64,000 nucleotides of DNA from Streptomyces sp. NRRL B-24085 (GCF_001282115.1 NZ_LJBR01000022.1:1-64000), one strand, 5' to 3'. Shown: positions 42,195 to 51,536, counted from the first letter of the stretch. Numbers and translations are program-made. The notes: a model not told the origin generated them from the sequence alone.

Positions 42195-43568
42195 ATGAAC
42201 TTCGTCAAACGCGCAGGTCTCAGCCTGTGGGCCCGCAAAGGCCGAACGCTGATCACCTTCGCCACCTTCCTGGTCATCTCCCTCATGGTGCTGGCCGGCG
42301 TACTGATCAACGCGGCGACCGCCCGGGCCGAGCTGGACGCCGAAAGATCGGTGGGCGCAGAAGTCACGCTCGCCATGGACCCGCAGGCTCAGGGAAACAT
42401 GGGCCAAGCGCCGACGATCGACTCCGCGGTGGTCGAAAGGATCGGCGAGCTGCCCCAAGTCGAGAAGTACACCTACTCCATGTGGGACCGGGTGCTCCTC
42501 GAAGGAGACGTCGGACTCGTCACCGACGGCGTGGAGGGTTTCATGGGCCCCGGCGGCACCGCGGGCATCGGCCTCCTCGACTCCTCACTGCTCAGCGACT
42601 TCCGCAGCGGCACGTTCAAGCTTGTCTCCGGAAAACACCTGACCGCCGCCGACCAGGACAAGAAGCAGATCCTGATCGAGGAGCGCCTGGCCCGGAAGAA
42701 CCGCCTCAGGACCGGCGACAAGGTGACCCTGACGGGCAACGACGAGAAGACGACGGGGCGGTTCACCGTGGCCGGCATCTTCCGCGACCCGCGCCCTGCC
42801 ACCGAACCGGAGCCCGAGTACGGCGTCAACCCGGCCAACATGATCTACGGCACCGTCGGTGGCTTCGCCACCCTCAACCCCTCCGGTGGCGGCGCCCGGC
42901 AGATCACCAGGGCCGGCTTCCTCCTCAGGGACCCCGACGACCAGGAGGCGTTCAGGGACGAGGCCGAAAGGCTGGCCGGCGCCGCGCTGGAGGGCTTCGA
43001 GCTCGACGTCAACGACAAGGCCGTGCAGCAGATGACCGGACCGCTCAAGAGCATCAGCTCCACCGCCACCCTCGCCATGTGGCTGATCGGCCTCGCGGGC
43101 GCCGCCGTCCTCGCCCTCCTCGTCAACCTCGCCGTCAAGCAGCGCCGCAGAGAGTACGGCGTGCTGTTGTCCATGGGGGAGAGGAAGTGGAAGCTCATCA
43201 CCCAGCAGGCCTTGGAGATCACCGCGGTGGCCGCTCTGGCCATCGCGCTCGGTTCCGCGTTCGCTCCCCGCCTGACGCAAAGCGCGGGACAGTCACTGCT
43301 CGGCAGGGAAGCCGCCTCGGCCCGGCAGAAGATCGACGCCTGGCAGCCGCCCCCGCCGGGCAGCACCGGCCTCGACGAGGGCATCGACCCCGACGACCAG
43401 CCGGTCGAGAACGCCGATCCCGTCGACAGGATCACCGTGGTGCTCAAGCCCGCGAACCTCGCCACCGTCGGCGGCGTCGGACTCGGGATCGGCCTGCTCG
43501 CCGCCGCGATCCCGGCAGCCTCCGTGCTGCGCCTCAGCCCCCGCTCCATCCTCACGAACGGCAAGTGA
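42195..43568 (+). CDS. FtsX/MacB-type ABC transporter permease 2
   Basis: 457 residues. Same architecture and N terminus (MNFVKRAGLSLWARKGRT) as permease 1, with the loop GVLLSMGERKWKLITQ near residue 323. It contains a longer charged loop before the last helix (LDEGIDPDDQPVENADPVDR). Two different permeases plus one ATPase imply a heterodimeric exporter. 31 bp after permease 1 and 6 bp before the ATPase gene, so operonic. Confidence 0.88.
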   Translation: MNFVKRAGLSLWARKGRTLITFATFLVISLMVLAGVLINAATARAELDAERSVGAEVTLAMDPQAQGNMGQAPTIDSAVVERIGELPQVEKYTYSMWDRVLLEGDVGLVTDGVEGFMGPGGTAGIGLLDSSLLSDFRSGTFKLVSGKHLTAADQDKKQILIEERLARKNRLRTGDKVTLTGNDEKTTGRFTVAGIFRDPRPATEPEPEYGVNPANMIYGTVGGFATLNPSGGGARQITRAGFLLRDPDDQEAFRDEAERLAGAALEGFELDVNDKAVQQMTGPLKSISSTATLAMWLIGLAGAAVLALLVNLAVKQRRREYGVLLSMGERKWKLITQQALEITAVAALAIALGSAFAPRLTQSAGQSLLGREAASARQKIDAWQPPPPGSTGLDEGIDPDDQPVENADPVDRITVVLKPANLATVGGVGLGIGLLAAAIPAASVLRLSPRSILTNGK

Positions 43569-43574
43569 TCCGCC

Positions 43575-44282
43575 ATGACCAATGCCACCGAGACCCCGCC
43601 CGTCCTCCGTCTCGACCGGGTCGGTTACACGTACTCGGATCAGCGTCGCCGCACCACGGTGCTCCGGGACATCGACCACTCCTTCGAACGCGGCACGTTC
43701 TACACGATCCTGGGCCCCTCAGGCAGCGGCAAGACCACCCTGCTCAGCCTCGCCAGCGGCCTCGACACCCCGACGAGCGGCACCATCAGCTTCGAAGGCC
43801 GGGACCTCAAGGAGCTGGGCCTGGGGCGCTACCGCAACAAGCACGCCGCCACGGTCTTCCAGCAGTACAACCTCCTCACCTACATGACGGCCCTGCAGAA
43901 CGTCGTCTGCGCCATGGAGATCACCGACGTCAGGCCCGCCCAGGGCAGCCGCAGGGCCCGCGCCCTTCGCCTGCTGGACGACCTCGGACTGGACAGGTCG
44001 ATGGCCACCCGCAGCGTCATGAGGTTGTCCGGCGGGCAGCAGCAGCGCGTCGCCATCGCCCGCGCACTGGCCTGCGACGTCGACATCCTCTTCGCCGACG
44101 AACCCACCGGGAATCTCGACGAGGACACCGCCCAGGGCATCATCGACACCTTCCGAGACCTCGCACACGAACAGAACAAGTGCGTGGTCGTCGTCACCCA
44201 CTCCCAGCACCTGGCCGCCCAGTCCGACCGCGTACTCACCCTCCGCAAGGGCAGGTTGACCGAGCAGGTGAACAGGCGATGA
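43575..44282 (+). CDS. LolD/MacB-type ABC transporter ATP-binding protein
   Basis: 235 residues. Walker A GPSGSGKTT near residue 45, Q-loop VFQQYNLL near 95, signature LSGGQQQRVAIARAL near 152 and Walker B DILFADEPTGNLDEDT near 172, then H-loop VVVTHS. The EPTGNLD sequence places it in the MacB/LolD/FtsE group that works with FtsX-type permeases. Last gene of the operon, followed by a strong hairpin. Confidence 0.94.
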   Translation: MTNATETPPVLRLDRVGYTYSDQRRRTTVLRDIDHSFERGTFYTILGPSGSGKTTLLSLASGLDTPTSGTISFEGRDLKELGLGRYRNKHAATVFQQYNLLTYMTALQNVVCAMEITDVRPAQGSRRARALRLLDDLGLDRSMATRSVMRLSGGQQQRVAIARALACDVDILFADEPTGNLDEDTAQGIIDTFRDLAHEQNKCVVVVTHSQHLAAQSDRVLTLRKGRLTEQVNRR

Positions 44283-44288
44283 CCGGCG

Positions 44289-44319
44289 GGCGGCACCCGC
44301 GGATCTCGCGGGTGCCGCC
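44289..44319. terminator. Strong bidirectional hairpin terminator
   Basis: Perfect 13-bp inverted repeat (ggcggcacccgcg and complement) with a 5-nt loop, 6 bp after the ATPase stop and 31 bp before the convergent glycosidase stop. Confidence 0.85.
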
Positions 44320-44350
44320 GGCCATCAGGAGCGTGCTGTGAACCGGTCGG

Positions 44351-46009
44351 CTACGCCGGGATGTTCCACTTCTGGGTGTTGAGGCCGTTGCAGTCGTAGA
44401 TCTGCAGTTGGGTGCCGTTGGCCGTGGCGCCTGCCGGGATGTCCAGGCAGCGGCCGGACTGCGGATTGCGCAGGGACCCGTCCGTCTGGCGCTGCCACTG
44501 CTGACCGCCGACGCCGTTGCAGTCCCACAGGTGCACCTTGGTGGCGTTGGCCGTGCCGTTGCCGATGATGTCCAGGCACTTGCCGAAGGCCCGCAGAGTG
44601 CCGTCGGGCGCGACCGACCAGCGCTGACCGGTCGCGGTACCGCAGTCCCAGAGCTGCACCGCGTTGCCGTTGGCGCTGGTGTTGGTGTTCACGTCGAGGC
44701 ACTTGCCGGCGACGTGCGAAGTGGTGACCTGCCCGACCGGGCCGCCGAGGCTGCCGGTGTTGAAGCGGACCTGGCACTGGTTGCCGGTACCCAGCCAGGT
44801 CGCGGTCAGGTACAGGAAGGTGGTGCCGTCCGCTCGGGGTGTGATCGGTGAGCTGTATCCCGGGCAGGAGGGCTCACCGGGGTTGTAGCCGCCGGTCGGG
44901 TCGGTCCTGACGGGGGCCTCGATCTCGGTCCAGTTGCCCGAGCCGAGGTTGGTGTTGGCCAGGATGACGTTCCCGGACTCACCCATGACGGCCTTGTTGC
45001 CGGTGGGGCCGGTGACGACGCGCTGTCCGGACATCAGCAGGGTGCCGTTGGGGCCGCCTCCCGACTGCCAGGCCAGGTACGGCGTGTGCAGCAACTGCCG
45101 GCCGTCGCTGGTCTGCACCAGTGTGCCCGGTGAGTTGGTAGGCGCCCAGTTCAGGCCGTCCGCGCTGGTCTTGGTGTACACCTCGCAGGCGTGGTCGGCG
45201 TCGGTGGCGTCCCGGCACAGCTCGTAGGCCATCATGAACGTGCCGTTGGGCAGCGGGACGACGATCGACATGCCGGGACGGGCCAGGTTGTCCGCGGGGA
45301 AGGCGACGTCCTGGGTGAGGGTGGAGCTCCAGGTCTGTCCACCGTTGGTCGAGGTGTAGTGGCCGATGACCTGGTTGTTGGTCGCGGTGTTGGCGGGCCG
45401 TTCGTCGGAGATGAAGCAGGCCAGCGTGTTGTTCGGGGCGAGCAGGAACCACGGTTCCCAGATGCCGTGGCCGATGGTGTTGGGCTGGCCGCTGCTCTGG
45501 GTGCAGTTGGACAGGTACTGCCAGCTCTGGCCGTGGTTCGTGCTCTTGAAGACCTCGATCTTCTGCGCACTGTAGTTGCCCGCGCTCCAGGCGGTGCCGG
45601 CGGCGAGCAGGTCGCCGGCGTTGAGCCCGTTGGCGGTGCGGGGCACCTCGTACAGGACGGGTGCCTCCAGGGCCCAGCCGGAGGTGTTCGAGGTGATCGT
45701 GGAGATGGGGTTGGCACTCCAGGTCTGGCCGCCGTTGGTGCTGCGGTAGACCGGCAGGGAGCTGGGGGCGCCCTGGTTGCGCCGGGCGAACGTGGCCAGC
45801 ATGGTCTGGCCCGAGGAGCCGTCGTGGTTCAGGCGGATGGCTCTCGGATAGCTGTTGTCGCCCTGGGGGTGAGCGGCCAGGTCCGGGGAGGAGAGGACCT
45901 GGCCTGCCGGGGCGGCGGAGACGGGTGATGCCCACAGCGACAGCAGCGCGGCCAGCAGGGTGAGGATGCCGAGGGCGGCCAGGGATCTCGGAGGTGCGGT
46001 GATACGCAC
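44351..46009 (-). CDS. Secreted BNR-repeat (sialidase-fold) glycosidase with ricin domain
   Basis: 552 residues from a GTG with AAAGGAG seven bases upstream. A signal peptide spans about 1-37 (LAALGILTLLAALLSL, ending SAAPA). The catalytic part has repeated Asp-box-like turns: RSTNGGQTW, KSTNHGQSW and TSTNGGQTW. GIWEPWFLLAPNNTLACF resembles exo-arabinanase GH93 as well as sialidase-like enzymes; which applies is not settled by eye. Residues from about 425 form a ricin-type beta-trefoil with three GKCLD/GRCLD and Q-x-W repeats (GQRW, GQQW, TQKW), a carbohydrate-binding module. Likely attacks an extracellular glycan whose products enter through the ABC importer of the same cluster. Confidence 0.85.
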   Translation of the reverse strand: MRITAPPRSLAALGILTLLAALLSLWASPVSAAPAGQVLSSPDLAAHPQGDNSYPRAIRLNHDGSSGQTMLATFARRNQGAPSSLPVYRSTNGGQTWSANPISTITSNTSGWALEAPVLYEVPRTANGLNAGDLLAAGTAWSAGNYSAQKIEVFKSTNHGQSWQYLSNCTQSSGQPNTIGHGIWEPWFLLAPNNTLACFISDERPANTATNNQVIGHYTSTNGGQTWSSTLTQDVAFPADNLARPGMSIVVPLPNGTFMMAYELCRDATDADHACEVYTKTSADGLNWAPTNSPGTLVQTSDGRQLLHTPYLAWQSGGGPNGTLLMSGQRVVTGPTGNKAVMGESGNVILANTNLGSGNWTEIEAPVRTDPTGGYNPGEPSCPGYSSPITPRADGTTFLYLTATWLGTGNQCQVRFNTGSLGGPVGQVTTSHVAGKCLDVNTNTSANGNAVQLWDCGTATGQRWSVAPDGTLRAFGKCLDIIGNGTANATKVHLWDCNGVGGQQWQRQTDGSLRNPQSGRCLDIPAGATANGTQLQIYDCNGLNTQKWNIPA

Positions 46010-46112
46010 GGAGCGACTCCTTTGCGGGTGGGTGTCGGGTGGTGCACAGGCTGGTGGGCGCCGCGGACGCACATGACGACCGCGGCGAGGCTCGGTGGGC
46101 GGGCGGGATCCC

Positions 46113-48194
46113 TCAACTGCTCGGGCGGGCCAGGGGATCGTCCCCGACGTGCAGTGCGGTTCGGGTGTCCACATCGAGTGCGGTGCGAGCCACGACCGTG
46201 CTGTCCGCCACGAGGGCCAGGTGCAGCCGCCCACTGGTCCAGCCTTCGGGCAGCGTGGCGGCGACGGTGACCGGCTCTCCGAGGACGTACGGCTTGGCTT
46301 CGGCGCGGCAGCCGGGCACCGGGTCGCCGGGGGAGGGGGGAGTGGGGGCGTACACGGGTGTCCACGCGGCGTGCAGGAGGCCTTCGACGGGGGCGGAGCC
46401 ATGGTGGGAGACGCGGACGTCGACGGTGAACCGTCGTGTGCCGGTGAGCAGGTCGCGCCCGGGGGCGACGGGGGTGATGTCCAGGACGAGCGTGGTGGGT
46501 GCGTTCACATGGGCGGGCTCGACACCGGCCAGGTCCTTGGGCCGACGGTGGAAGTCGAGCAGGCCGGCGCTTTCGTGCTCGATGTCGTACAGCTCGGTGT
46601 AGACGTATCCGGCGAGCCGGTCGTGGCGGCGCAGTTCCTGGGTCTGCCAGCGCAGGTGCCAGGCGCGCTCCAGACCGGTGAAGCCGCCGCCGTATTCGCC
46701 GTTGAGGTTGGGCAGGCCGCGCAGGGGCTGTCCGGGGACGGCGAGCTTCTTGTGCACGACGAAGTCGGGGCTGAGTCGGACGGGGAAGTCGTCCCGGCGC
46801 CCTGACAGGAGGTCGTCGACCGTGGTCGCCCAGGAGGCGGCGCTCTCGTCGTAGTAGTGCCAGTCGAGCAGATCGGTCCTGACATGGGTCCAGCCGGAGT
46901 TGTCGACGACCGGCCGGGTCGGGTCGAGGGCTTTGAGCCGGTCGTAGGCGTCGGCGACCGCCTGCTGCTTGGCCGGGTCGCCGGGGAGGTCCCAGTCGAG
47001 GCCCCATTCCTCGTTGTACAGGCCCCAGATGACGATGGCGGGGGAGTTGCCGTCGCGGTCCACCATCGGCTCGATCTGCTGGGCGAACCGAGCTGTCGAG
47101 GCCGGCGAGAAGCGTCCGGGGGAGGCGGGTTCGGCCCACAGGAGCATGCCGAGGGTGTCGGCGTGGTGGATGTAGCGGGGGTCCTCCAGCTTCAGGTGTT
47201 TGCGTACGAGGTTGTAGCCGGCGTCCGCGGCGATCTCCAGGTCCTTGCGCAGGGCCGCGTCATCGGGAGCGGTGATACCGGTGTCGGGCCAGTAGCCCTG
47301 GTCCAGCACACCGCGCACGAACAGGCGGCGCCCGTTGAGGCGCAGCGTCTCGCCGTCGACGCTGATCGAGCGCAGCCCGGTGTAGCCGGAGACGCGGTCA
47401 CTGCCGTGGGCGCTGCTGAGCTCGGCGTCGACGTGGTACAGGTGGGGGTCTTCGGGAGACCACAACCGGGGTGCTTCCAGGGGAAGTTCGCCAATGACGC
47501 GCCCGTCAGGGCCGACGTCCAGGGTGAAGGTCCGGCCCTCCTCGCGCACGCGCAGGTTCAGGCGGGCGGTGTCCAGGCCCGGGCCCCGTACGTCGGCTTC
47601 GACGCTGATGCCGGCCAGGTCCGGTGCGGGGCGCAGCCGCAGGGCGGTGAGATGGGTGAGAGGGCGGGGGGTGAGCCACACGCTCTGCCAGATACCGGAC
47701 GACGGGGTGAAGCAGACGCCGTCGTAGTCGTCGCGGGGCATGCTGCGCTGTTTGCCGTGGACGATGTCCAGCTTGTCGGCGGGTGCGTGCACCCGGACGA
47801 CGAGTTCCTGCTCGCCTTCGCGGAGAGCGTCCGTGACATCCGTGGAGAAGGGGGTGTAGCCGCCTTCGTGACGCGCCACCTCGACGCGGTTGACCCAGAC
47901 GGTGGCCTGGTGGTGGACGGCGCCGAAATGCAGGATGACGCGCTGCCCCTGCCAGTCGGCGGGCACGGTGAACGTACGGCGGTACCAGGCCCTTTGCAGC
48001 CAGTGCGCGGCGATCCCCGAGGCGGGTGTCTCCCACGCGAAGGGCACGGTGATGTGCTGGTCGTAGCCGTCGGCGTGGTCCGGGGTGTGCCGGCCCGAGG
48101 GGTCGGCCCTGAAGTCCCAGGTGCCGTTGAGACTGACCCAGGCGTGTGAGCGGTCGAAGTGGGGGTGCGGATACTCGGGTCGGGGCGTGGGCAT
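46113..48194 (-). CDS. GH2 family glycoside hydrolase (cytoplasmic)
   Basis: 693 residues, no signal peptide. GH2 modules in order: sugar-binding jelly roll (WVSLNGTWDFRADPSG, then WYRRTFTVPADW), immunoglobulin-like domain, and TIM barrel from about residue 300 (LRLNGRRLFVRGVLDQGYW). Acid/base Glu in WGLYNEEWG near 405 and likely nucleophile Glu in NLNGEYGGG near 525. Beta-galactosidase, beta-glucuronidase or related activity is possible. It is expected to cleave oligosaccharides after import. Downstream of the two ABC permease genes. Confidence 0.88.
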   Translation of the reverse strand: MPTPRPEYPHPHFDRSHAWVSLNGTWDFRADPSGRHTPDHADGYDQHITVPFAWETPASGIAAHWLQRAWYRRTFTVPADWQGQRVILHFGAVHHQATVWVNRVEVARHEGGYTPFSTDVTDALREGEQELVVRVHAPADKLDIVHGKQRSMPRDDYDGVCFTPSSGIWQSVWLTPRPLTHLTALRLRPAPDLAGISVEADVRGPGLDTARLNLRVREEGRTFTLDVGPDGRVIGELPLEAPRLWSPEDPHLYHVDAELSSAHGSDRVSGYTGLRSISVDGETLRLNGRRLFVRGVLDQGYWPDTGITAPDDAALRKDLEIAADAGYNLVRKHLKLEDPRYIHHADTLGMLLWAEPASPGRFSPASTARFAQQIEPMVDRDGNSPAIVIWGLYNEEWGLDWDLPGDPAKQQAVADAYDRLKALDPTRPVVDNSGWTHVRTDLLDWHYYDESAASWATTVDDLLSGRRDDFPVRLSPDFVVHKKLAVPGQPLRGLPNLNGEYGGGFTGLERAWHLRWQTQELRRHDRLAGYVYTELYDIEHESAGLLDFHRRPKDLAGVEPAHVNAPTTLVLDITPVAPGRDLLTGTRRFTVDVRVSHHGSAPVEGLLHAAWTPVYAPTPPSPGDPVPGCRAEAKPYVLGEPVTVAATLPEGWTSGRLHLALVADSTVVARTALDVDTRTALHVGDDPLARPSS

Positions 48195-48250
48195 GGGCGG
48201 GTGTGCTCCGATCGTGAGCCGAGGAGGGGCCGGGGTGACACGGCCGGGCG

Positions 48251-49114
48251 TCAGCCCTTGACGCTGCCGGCGAGGATTCCGTTGATGAAGTGGCGTTGCA
48301 GCAGGACGAACAGCAGCAGGACGGGCAGCATCGCGATGCTTCCGGCGGCCAGCAGTTCGCCCCAGACGGTGCTGAAGTCGGCGCCGATGCGGTTGCCGGT
48401 GACGTTCTGGGCGAGCGTGGCCAGGACGACCTGGAGGGTCTGGTGGCTCTCGTCGTTGACGGCGACCACGGGCCACACGAAGTCGTTGTAGACGTTCATC
48501 GCGGTGAGCACACCGAGTGCGGCCAGACCCGGCCTGATGACCGGCACCACGATGCTGGTGAAGATCCGCAGCTCGCTCGCGCCGTCGATGCGTCCGGCGG
48601 CGAGGAGTTCGTCGGGGACCGCCGCGATGGTCTGCCGCATCCAGAAGATGCTGAAGGCGTCGATGCTGCCGGGCAGGATGAGTGCCTGGTAGGTGTTGAC
48701 CCAGCCGAGCTGGCTCATCTCCAGCAGCAGCGGGATGATCAGCACCAGGGTGGGCAGCATCAGCGTGAGCATGAGGACGCCGAAGAGCAGGTTCTTGCCG
48801 ACGAAGCGGTACTTGGCGAAGGCGTAGCCGGCCAGTGGACAGAAACACATGGTCATCGCGCCTTTGACGGCGACGACGAGCACGGTGTTGAGGAAGCCGG
48901 TGCCGACCGGGACGTCGTGGAACATCGCCCGGTAGTTGTCGAGGGTGGCCGAACCGGGGGAGAACGACAGGGGTGCGCGGACGATGTCGTTCGGCGGCTT
49001 GAAGGAAGAACTGATCGCCCACCAGATGGGATAGACGAACATCAGGGCCAGGCCGGCGAGAACGGCGTACTGCAAAGGCCCGGGGCGCGGCTGGGACAGG
49101 CTCTTGTCCTTCAT
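48251..49114 (-). CDS. Carbohydrate ABC transporter permease (MalG type)
   Basis: 287 residues, six membrane helices. The cytoplasmic EAA loop is visible as LLAAGRIDGASELRIFTSIVVP near residue 175, where it docks the ATPase. N-terminal FVYPIWWAISSSFKP and the C terminus with LQRHFINGILAGSVKG are typical for the CUT1 family. Three bases after the partner permease. No ATPase gene is in the cluster, so a shared MsiK-type ATPase encoded elsewhere is likely, as usual in Streptomyces. Confidence 0.92.
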   Translation of the reverse strand: MKDKSLSQPRPGPLQYAVLAGLALMFVYPIWWAISSSFKPPNDIVRAPLSFSPGSATLDNYRAMFHDVPVGTGFLNTVLVVAVKGAMTMCFCPLAGYAFAKYRFVGKNLLFGVLMLTLMLPTLVLIIPLLLEMSQLGWVNTYQALILPGSIDAFSIFWMRQTIAAVPDELLAAGRIDGASELRIFTSIVVPVIRPGLAALGVLTAMNVYNDFVWPVVAVNDESHQTLQVVLATLAQNVTGNRIGADFSTVWGELLAAGSIAMLPVLLLFVLLQRHFINGILAGSVKG

Positions 49115-49117
49115 GAG

Positions 49118-50044
49118 TCACTCGTCTCGGGAGCGCAGCAGGCGTACGGACAGCAGGGACAGGGCGAAGACCAGCAGGACGAGCAGGAAGGAGTTCGCTG
49201 CTCCGGTGCCGAGGTCGGACGACGTGATGTGGTTGTAGAGGTAGAGGCCGCCGGTCGTGGTGGACCCGTAGGGGCCGCCCTGGGTGACCACGAAGGGCTC
49301 GGCGAACATCTGGAACACCGCGAGGGTCTGGACGACGATCAGGAAGGCGATGCTGCGCCGCACCAGCGGCAGTGTCAGCGACCAGAACTGCCGTCTGCGC
49401 GAGGCCCCGTCGAGCGCTGCGGCCTCGTACACGTCGGCGGGCACGGCCTGAAGTCCCGCGAGCAGGATGATGATCGCGAAGCCGGTGGTCTTCCACAGGA
49501 ACAGCAGCGCAAGGGTGGGTTTGGCCCAGGCGGTCGAGGTCAGCCAGGCGACCTCGGGCAGACCCACCGTCTGGAACAGGTGGTTGACCAGCCCGTAGTC
49601 GGTGTCGAAGACCACGATCCAGACCTGGGCCATGGCCACCAGCGGTGTGACGAAGGGAGCGATGAAGGCCACCCGGAACATGCCCCGCAGCCTCAGTCGC
49701 GCGTTGGCGAGCAGGACCGCTGCGGCGAGCCCGCCGATGATCTGCACGGGAACGATCAGCAGCCACATCACGGTGCTGTTGCCCAGCGACGACCAGAACT
49801 CCGGACTGGTCAGCAGATAGCTGTAGTTGTCGAGCCCGATGAAGCGCGCCTCGCCCGCGCCCTTCCAGTCGGTGAAGCTCAACTGGAGGGCGAAGACCAG
49901 TGGGTAGAGGCCGAACGCGGCGAACACGAGGTAGAAGGGAGCGACGAACAGGTAGGGCGCCAGGAGAGGCCGGCGACGGGTGCGCGGTGGCGGCGGTGCC
50001 GTTCGTTCCTCGCGGTGCACGGGGGTCAGCGTGGCCGGTGTCAT
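49118..50044 (-). CDS. Carbohydrate ABC transporter permease (MalF type)
   Basis: 308 residues from an ATG overlapping the binding-protein stop (ATGA). Six helices; N-terminal LLAPYLFVAPFYLVFAAFGL and LSFTDWKG mark the CUT1 MalF-type subunit. The EAA loop is VYEAAALDGASRRRQFWSLT near residue 205. Pairs with the MalG-type permease to form the sugar channel. Confidence 0.92.
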   Translation of the reverse strand: MTPATLTPVHREERTAPPPPRTRRRPLLAPYLFVAPFYLVFAAFGLYPLVFALQLSFTDWKGAGEARFIGLDNYSYLLTSPEFWSSLGNSTVMWLLIVPVQIIGGLAAAVLLANARLRLRGMFRVAFIAPFVTPLVAMAQVWIVVFDTDYGLVNHLFQTVGLPEVAWLTSTAWAKPTLALLFLWKTTGFAIIILLAGLQAVPADVYEAAALDGASRRRQFWSLTLPLVRRSIAFLIVVQTLAVFQMFAEPFVVTQGGPYGSTTTGGLYLYNHITSSDLGTGAANSFLLVLLVFALSLLSVRLLRSRDE

Positions 50045-51402
50045 GCGCGGTCCACGAGGTTGCGCTGGATCTTGCGGGTGGAGTCGTCGATGACGTCGTC
50101 GGGGGTCATCTTCCCTTCCATCAGCCGCTGGAGGTTGTTGCCCAGATAGTCGACCGACTTGTTCCACCAGGCCGGGATCGGGGCGGCGGCCGGGATGCCG
50201 TCGGCCGCCTCCACGGCGACTTTCCACAGGTCCTGGCCGCCGAGCGCCTCCACCGGCTGGAACAGTGGCTCGGCGGCTCTGCGTGCGGGCGTGTAGCTGG
50301 GCACCGAGGTGTTGAGTCCGCCGGGGTAGATGCTGGACGGCCCGTAGACCGCGCTGTATCCGGGCTGCTTGAAGCACAGGAACTCGTAGAGCAGCCAGGC
50401 CAGTTCGGGGTTCTTCGCCTTCGCCGGGATGATGAAGCTGCTGCCGCCCATCGCCCCGCTGCGGGCTCCGCCGGCGGTCCAGGCGGGCAACTGGGTGGCC
50501 CGCCACTTCCCCTTGGTCTTCTTCAGCAACTGCTGGGGGGCGAACGACCACCACACGGCCCAGGGCACCAGTGCCTGCCGGCCGTCCTCCAGGGCGGCGA
50601 GGTCGGCCTGCTTGAGGTACTCGGCGTGCGTCGCCAGGTCGTCCTGTACGGCCGATCGGACCCAGGAGAGGATGGTGCGGTACTCCTTGGAGTCCAGTCG
50701 CACCTTGCCTTCGGCGTCGGCGAGGCTGGTGCCCTGCTGGTTGGCGAGCATCTCCAGCCACAGCTGTCCCAGGAAGGGGTCCTTCTCCAGGTGGATGGGG
50801 CGTGCCTTGGGGTTTCTCTCCTTCAGGGCCCGTGCCGCGTCCAGGAGATCGTCGTACGTCGTGAGGCGCGCCGGGTCGACTCCGGCGTCCTCCAGCAGAT
50901 CCTCGCGGTACCAGAGCAGACCCGGGTCCAGGTCCCATGGGACACCGTAGATCCGCCCGCCGACGGTGTTGACCGACAGCTTGTAGGGCGAGGTCTGCTT
51001 GCGGTACGGGGCGATCAGTTCCGTCAGGTCGTACAGGTGCTCCGCCTGGCTGCCGATCTTCGCGTCGTCCCAGAAGCTGCCGTCCGGCAGGTCCGCCCCG
51101 GTGATGAGGGTGTTGGCGAGCTTGGCGTCGATGTCGACGGCCTGATGGTTCACCTTCACGTTCGGATGAGCTTTGCGGAACTCGTCAATGGCGGCGTCGA
51201 AGACCTTGAACAGGTCGCCCGAGCGGTTCCAGATGGTGATCTCACCCTTGGCCGAGGCGCTGGGCGTCCCGGTGAGCCTGCGCGGCCCGCTGCCGGAGGA
51301 ACCAGGAGCGCACGCGGCGAGCGGGCTGGCGCCGACGGCGAGGGCGCCGGCTCCCAGAGCGCCGCGCAGGACGCTGCGGCGCGGAACGGACGGTGTGGAC
51401 AT
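50041..51402 (-). CDS. Carbohydrate-binding lipoprotein of ABC transporter
   Basis: 453 residues. The N terminus combines a twin-arginine motif (RRSVLRG) with lipobox LAAC near residue 31, so it is probably exported folded through Tat and lipid-anchored. The mature part has the family 1 extracellular binding-protein fold (ITIWNRSGDLFKVFDAAIDE, then VPWDLDPGLLWYREDLLEDA). First gene of the operon and divergent from LacI; two operator copies lie upstream. Confidence 0.9.
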   Translation of the reverse strand: MSTPSVPRRSVLRGALGAGALAVGASPLAACAPGSSGSGPRRLTGTPSASAKGEITIWNRSGDLFKVFDAAIDEFRKAHPNVKVNHQAVDIDAKLANTLITGADLPDGSFWDDAKIGSQAEHLYDLTELIAPYRKQTSPYKLSVNTVGGRIYGVPWDLDPGLLWYREDLLEDAGVDPARLTTYDDLLDAARALKERNPKARPIHLEKDPFLGQLWLEMLANQQGTSLADAEGKVRLDSKEYRTILSWVRSAVQDDLATHAEYLKQADLAALEDGRQALVPWAVWWSFAPQQLLKKTKGKWRATQLPAWTAGGARSGAMGGSSFIIPAKAKNPELAWLLYEFLCFKQPGYSAVYGPSSIYPGGLNTSVPSYTPARRAAEPLFQPVEALGGQDLWKVAVEAADGIPAAAPIPAWWNKSVDYLGNNLQRLMEGKMTPDDVIDDSTRKIQRNLVDRA

Positions 51403-51491
51403 CAGCGCGGCTCCTCGGAGGGGAAGCGGTCACCGGGACGTGCGGTGCCTGTACGGAACTGTCGTCGCGGCGACGTGAAGGCGGCGCCGGA

Positions 51492-51536
51492 TTGCAACGA
51501 TGCAGAGATGATGCGCGCCCTTTTGCAACGATGCAA
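51492..51536. promoter_or_regulatory. Two LacI-type operators in the divergent promoter region
   Basis: ttgcaacgatgcaa at 51523-51536 has perfect 5-bp arms (TTGCA/TGCAA) around ACGA. A 13-bp copy, ttgcaacgatgca, lies at 51492-51504. They are 31 bp apart start to start, about three helical turns, so bound dimers would face the same side. The TTGCAA-type half-site is typical for LacI-family operators in actinomycetes. Confidence 0.8.

Noticed and set aside
46113-49766. A 1217-codon minus-strand frame that could be read as a giant GH2 protein
   Set aside because: The part upstream of 48194 overlaps the two permease genes in another frame and has no recognisable domain; the GH2 fold starts cleanly at MPTPRPEYPHPHFD.
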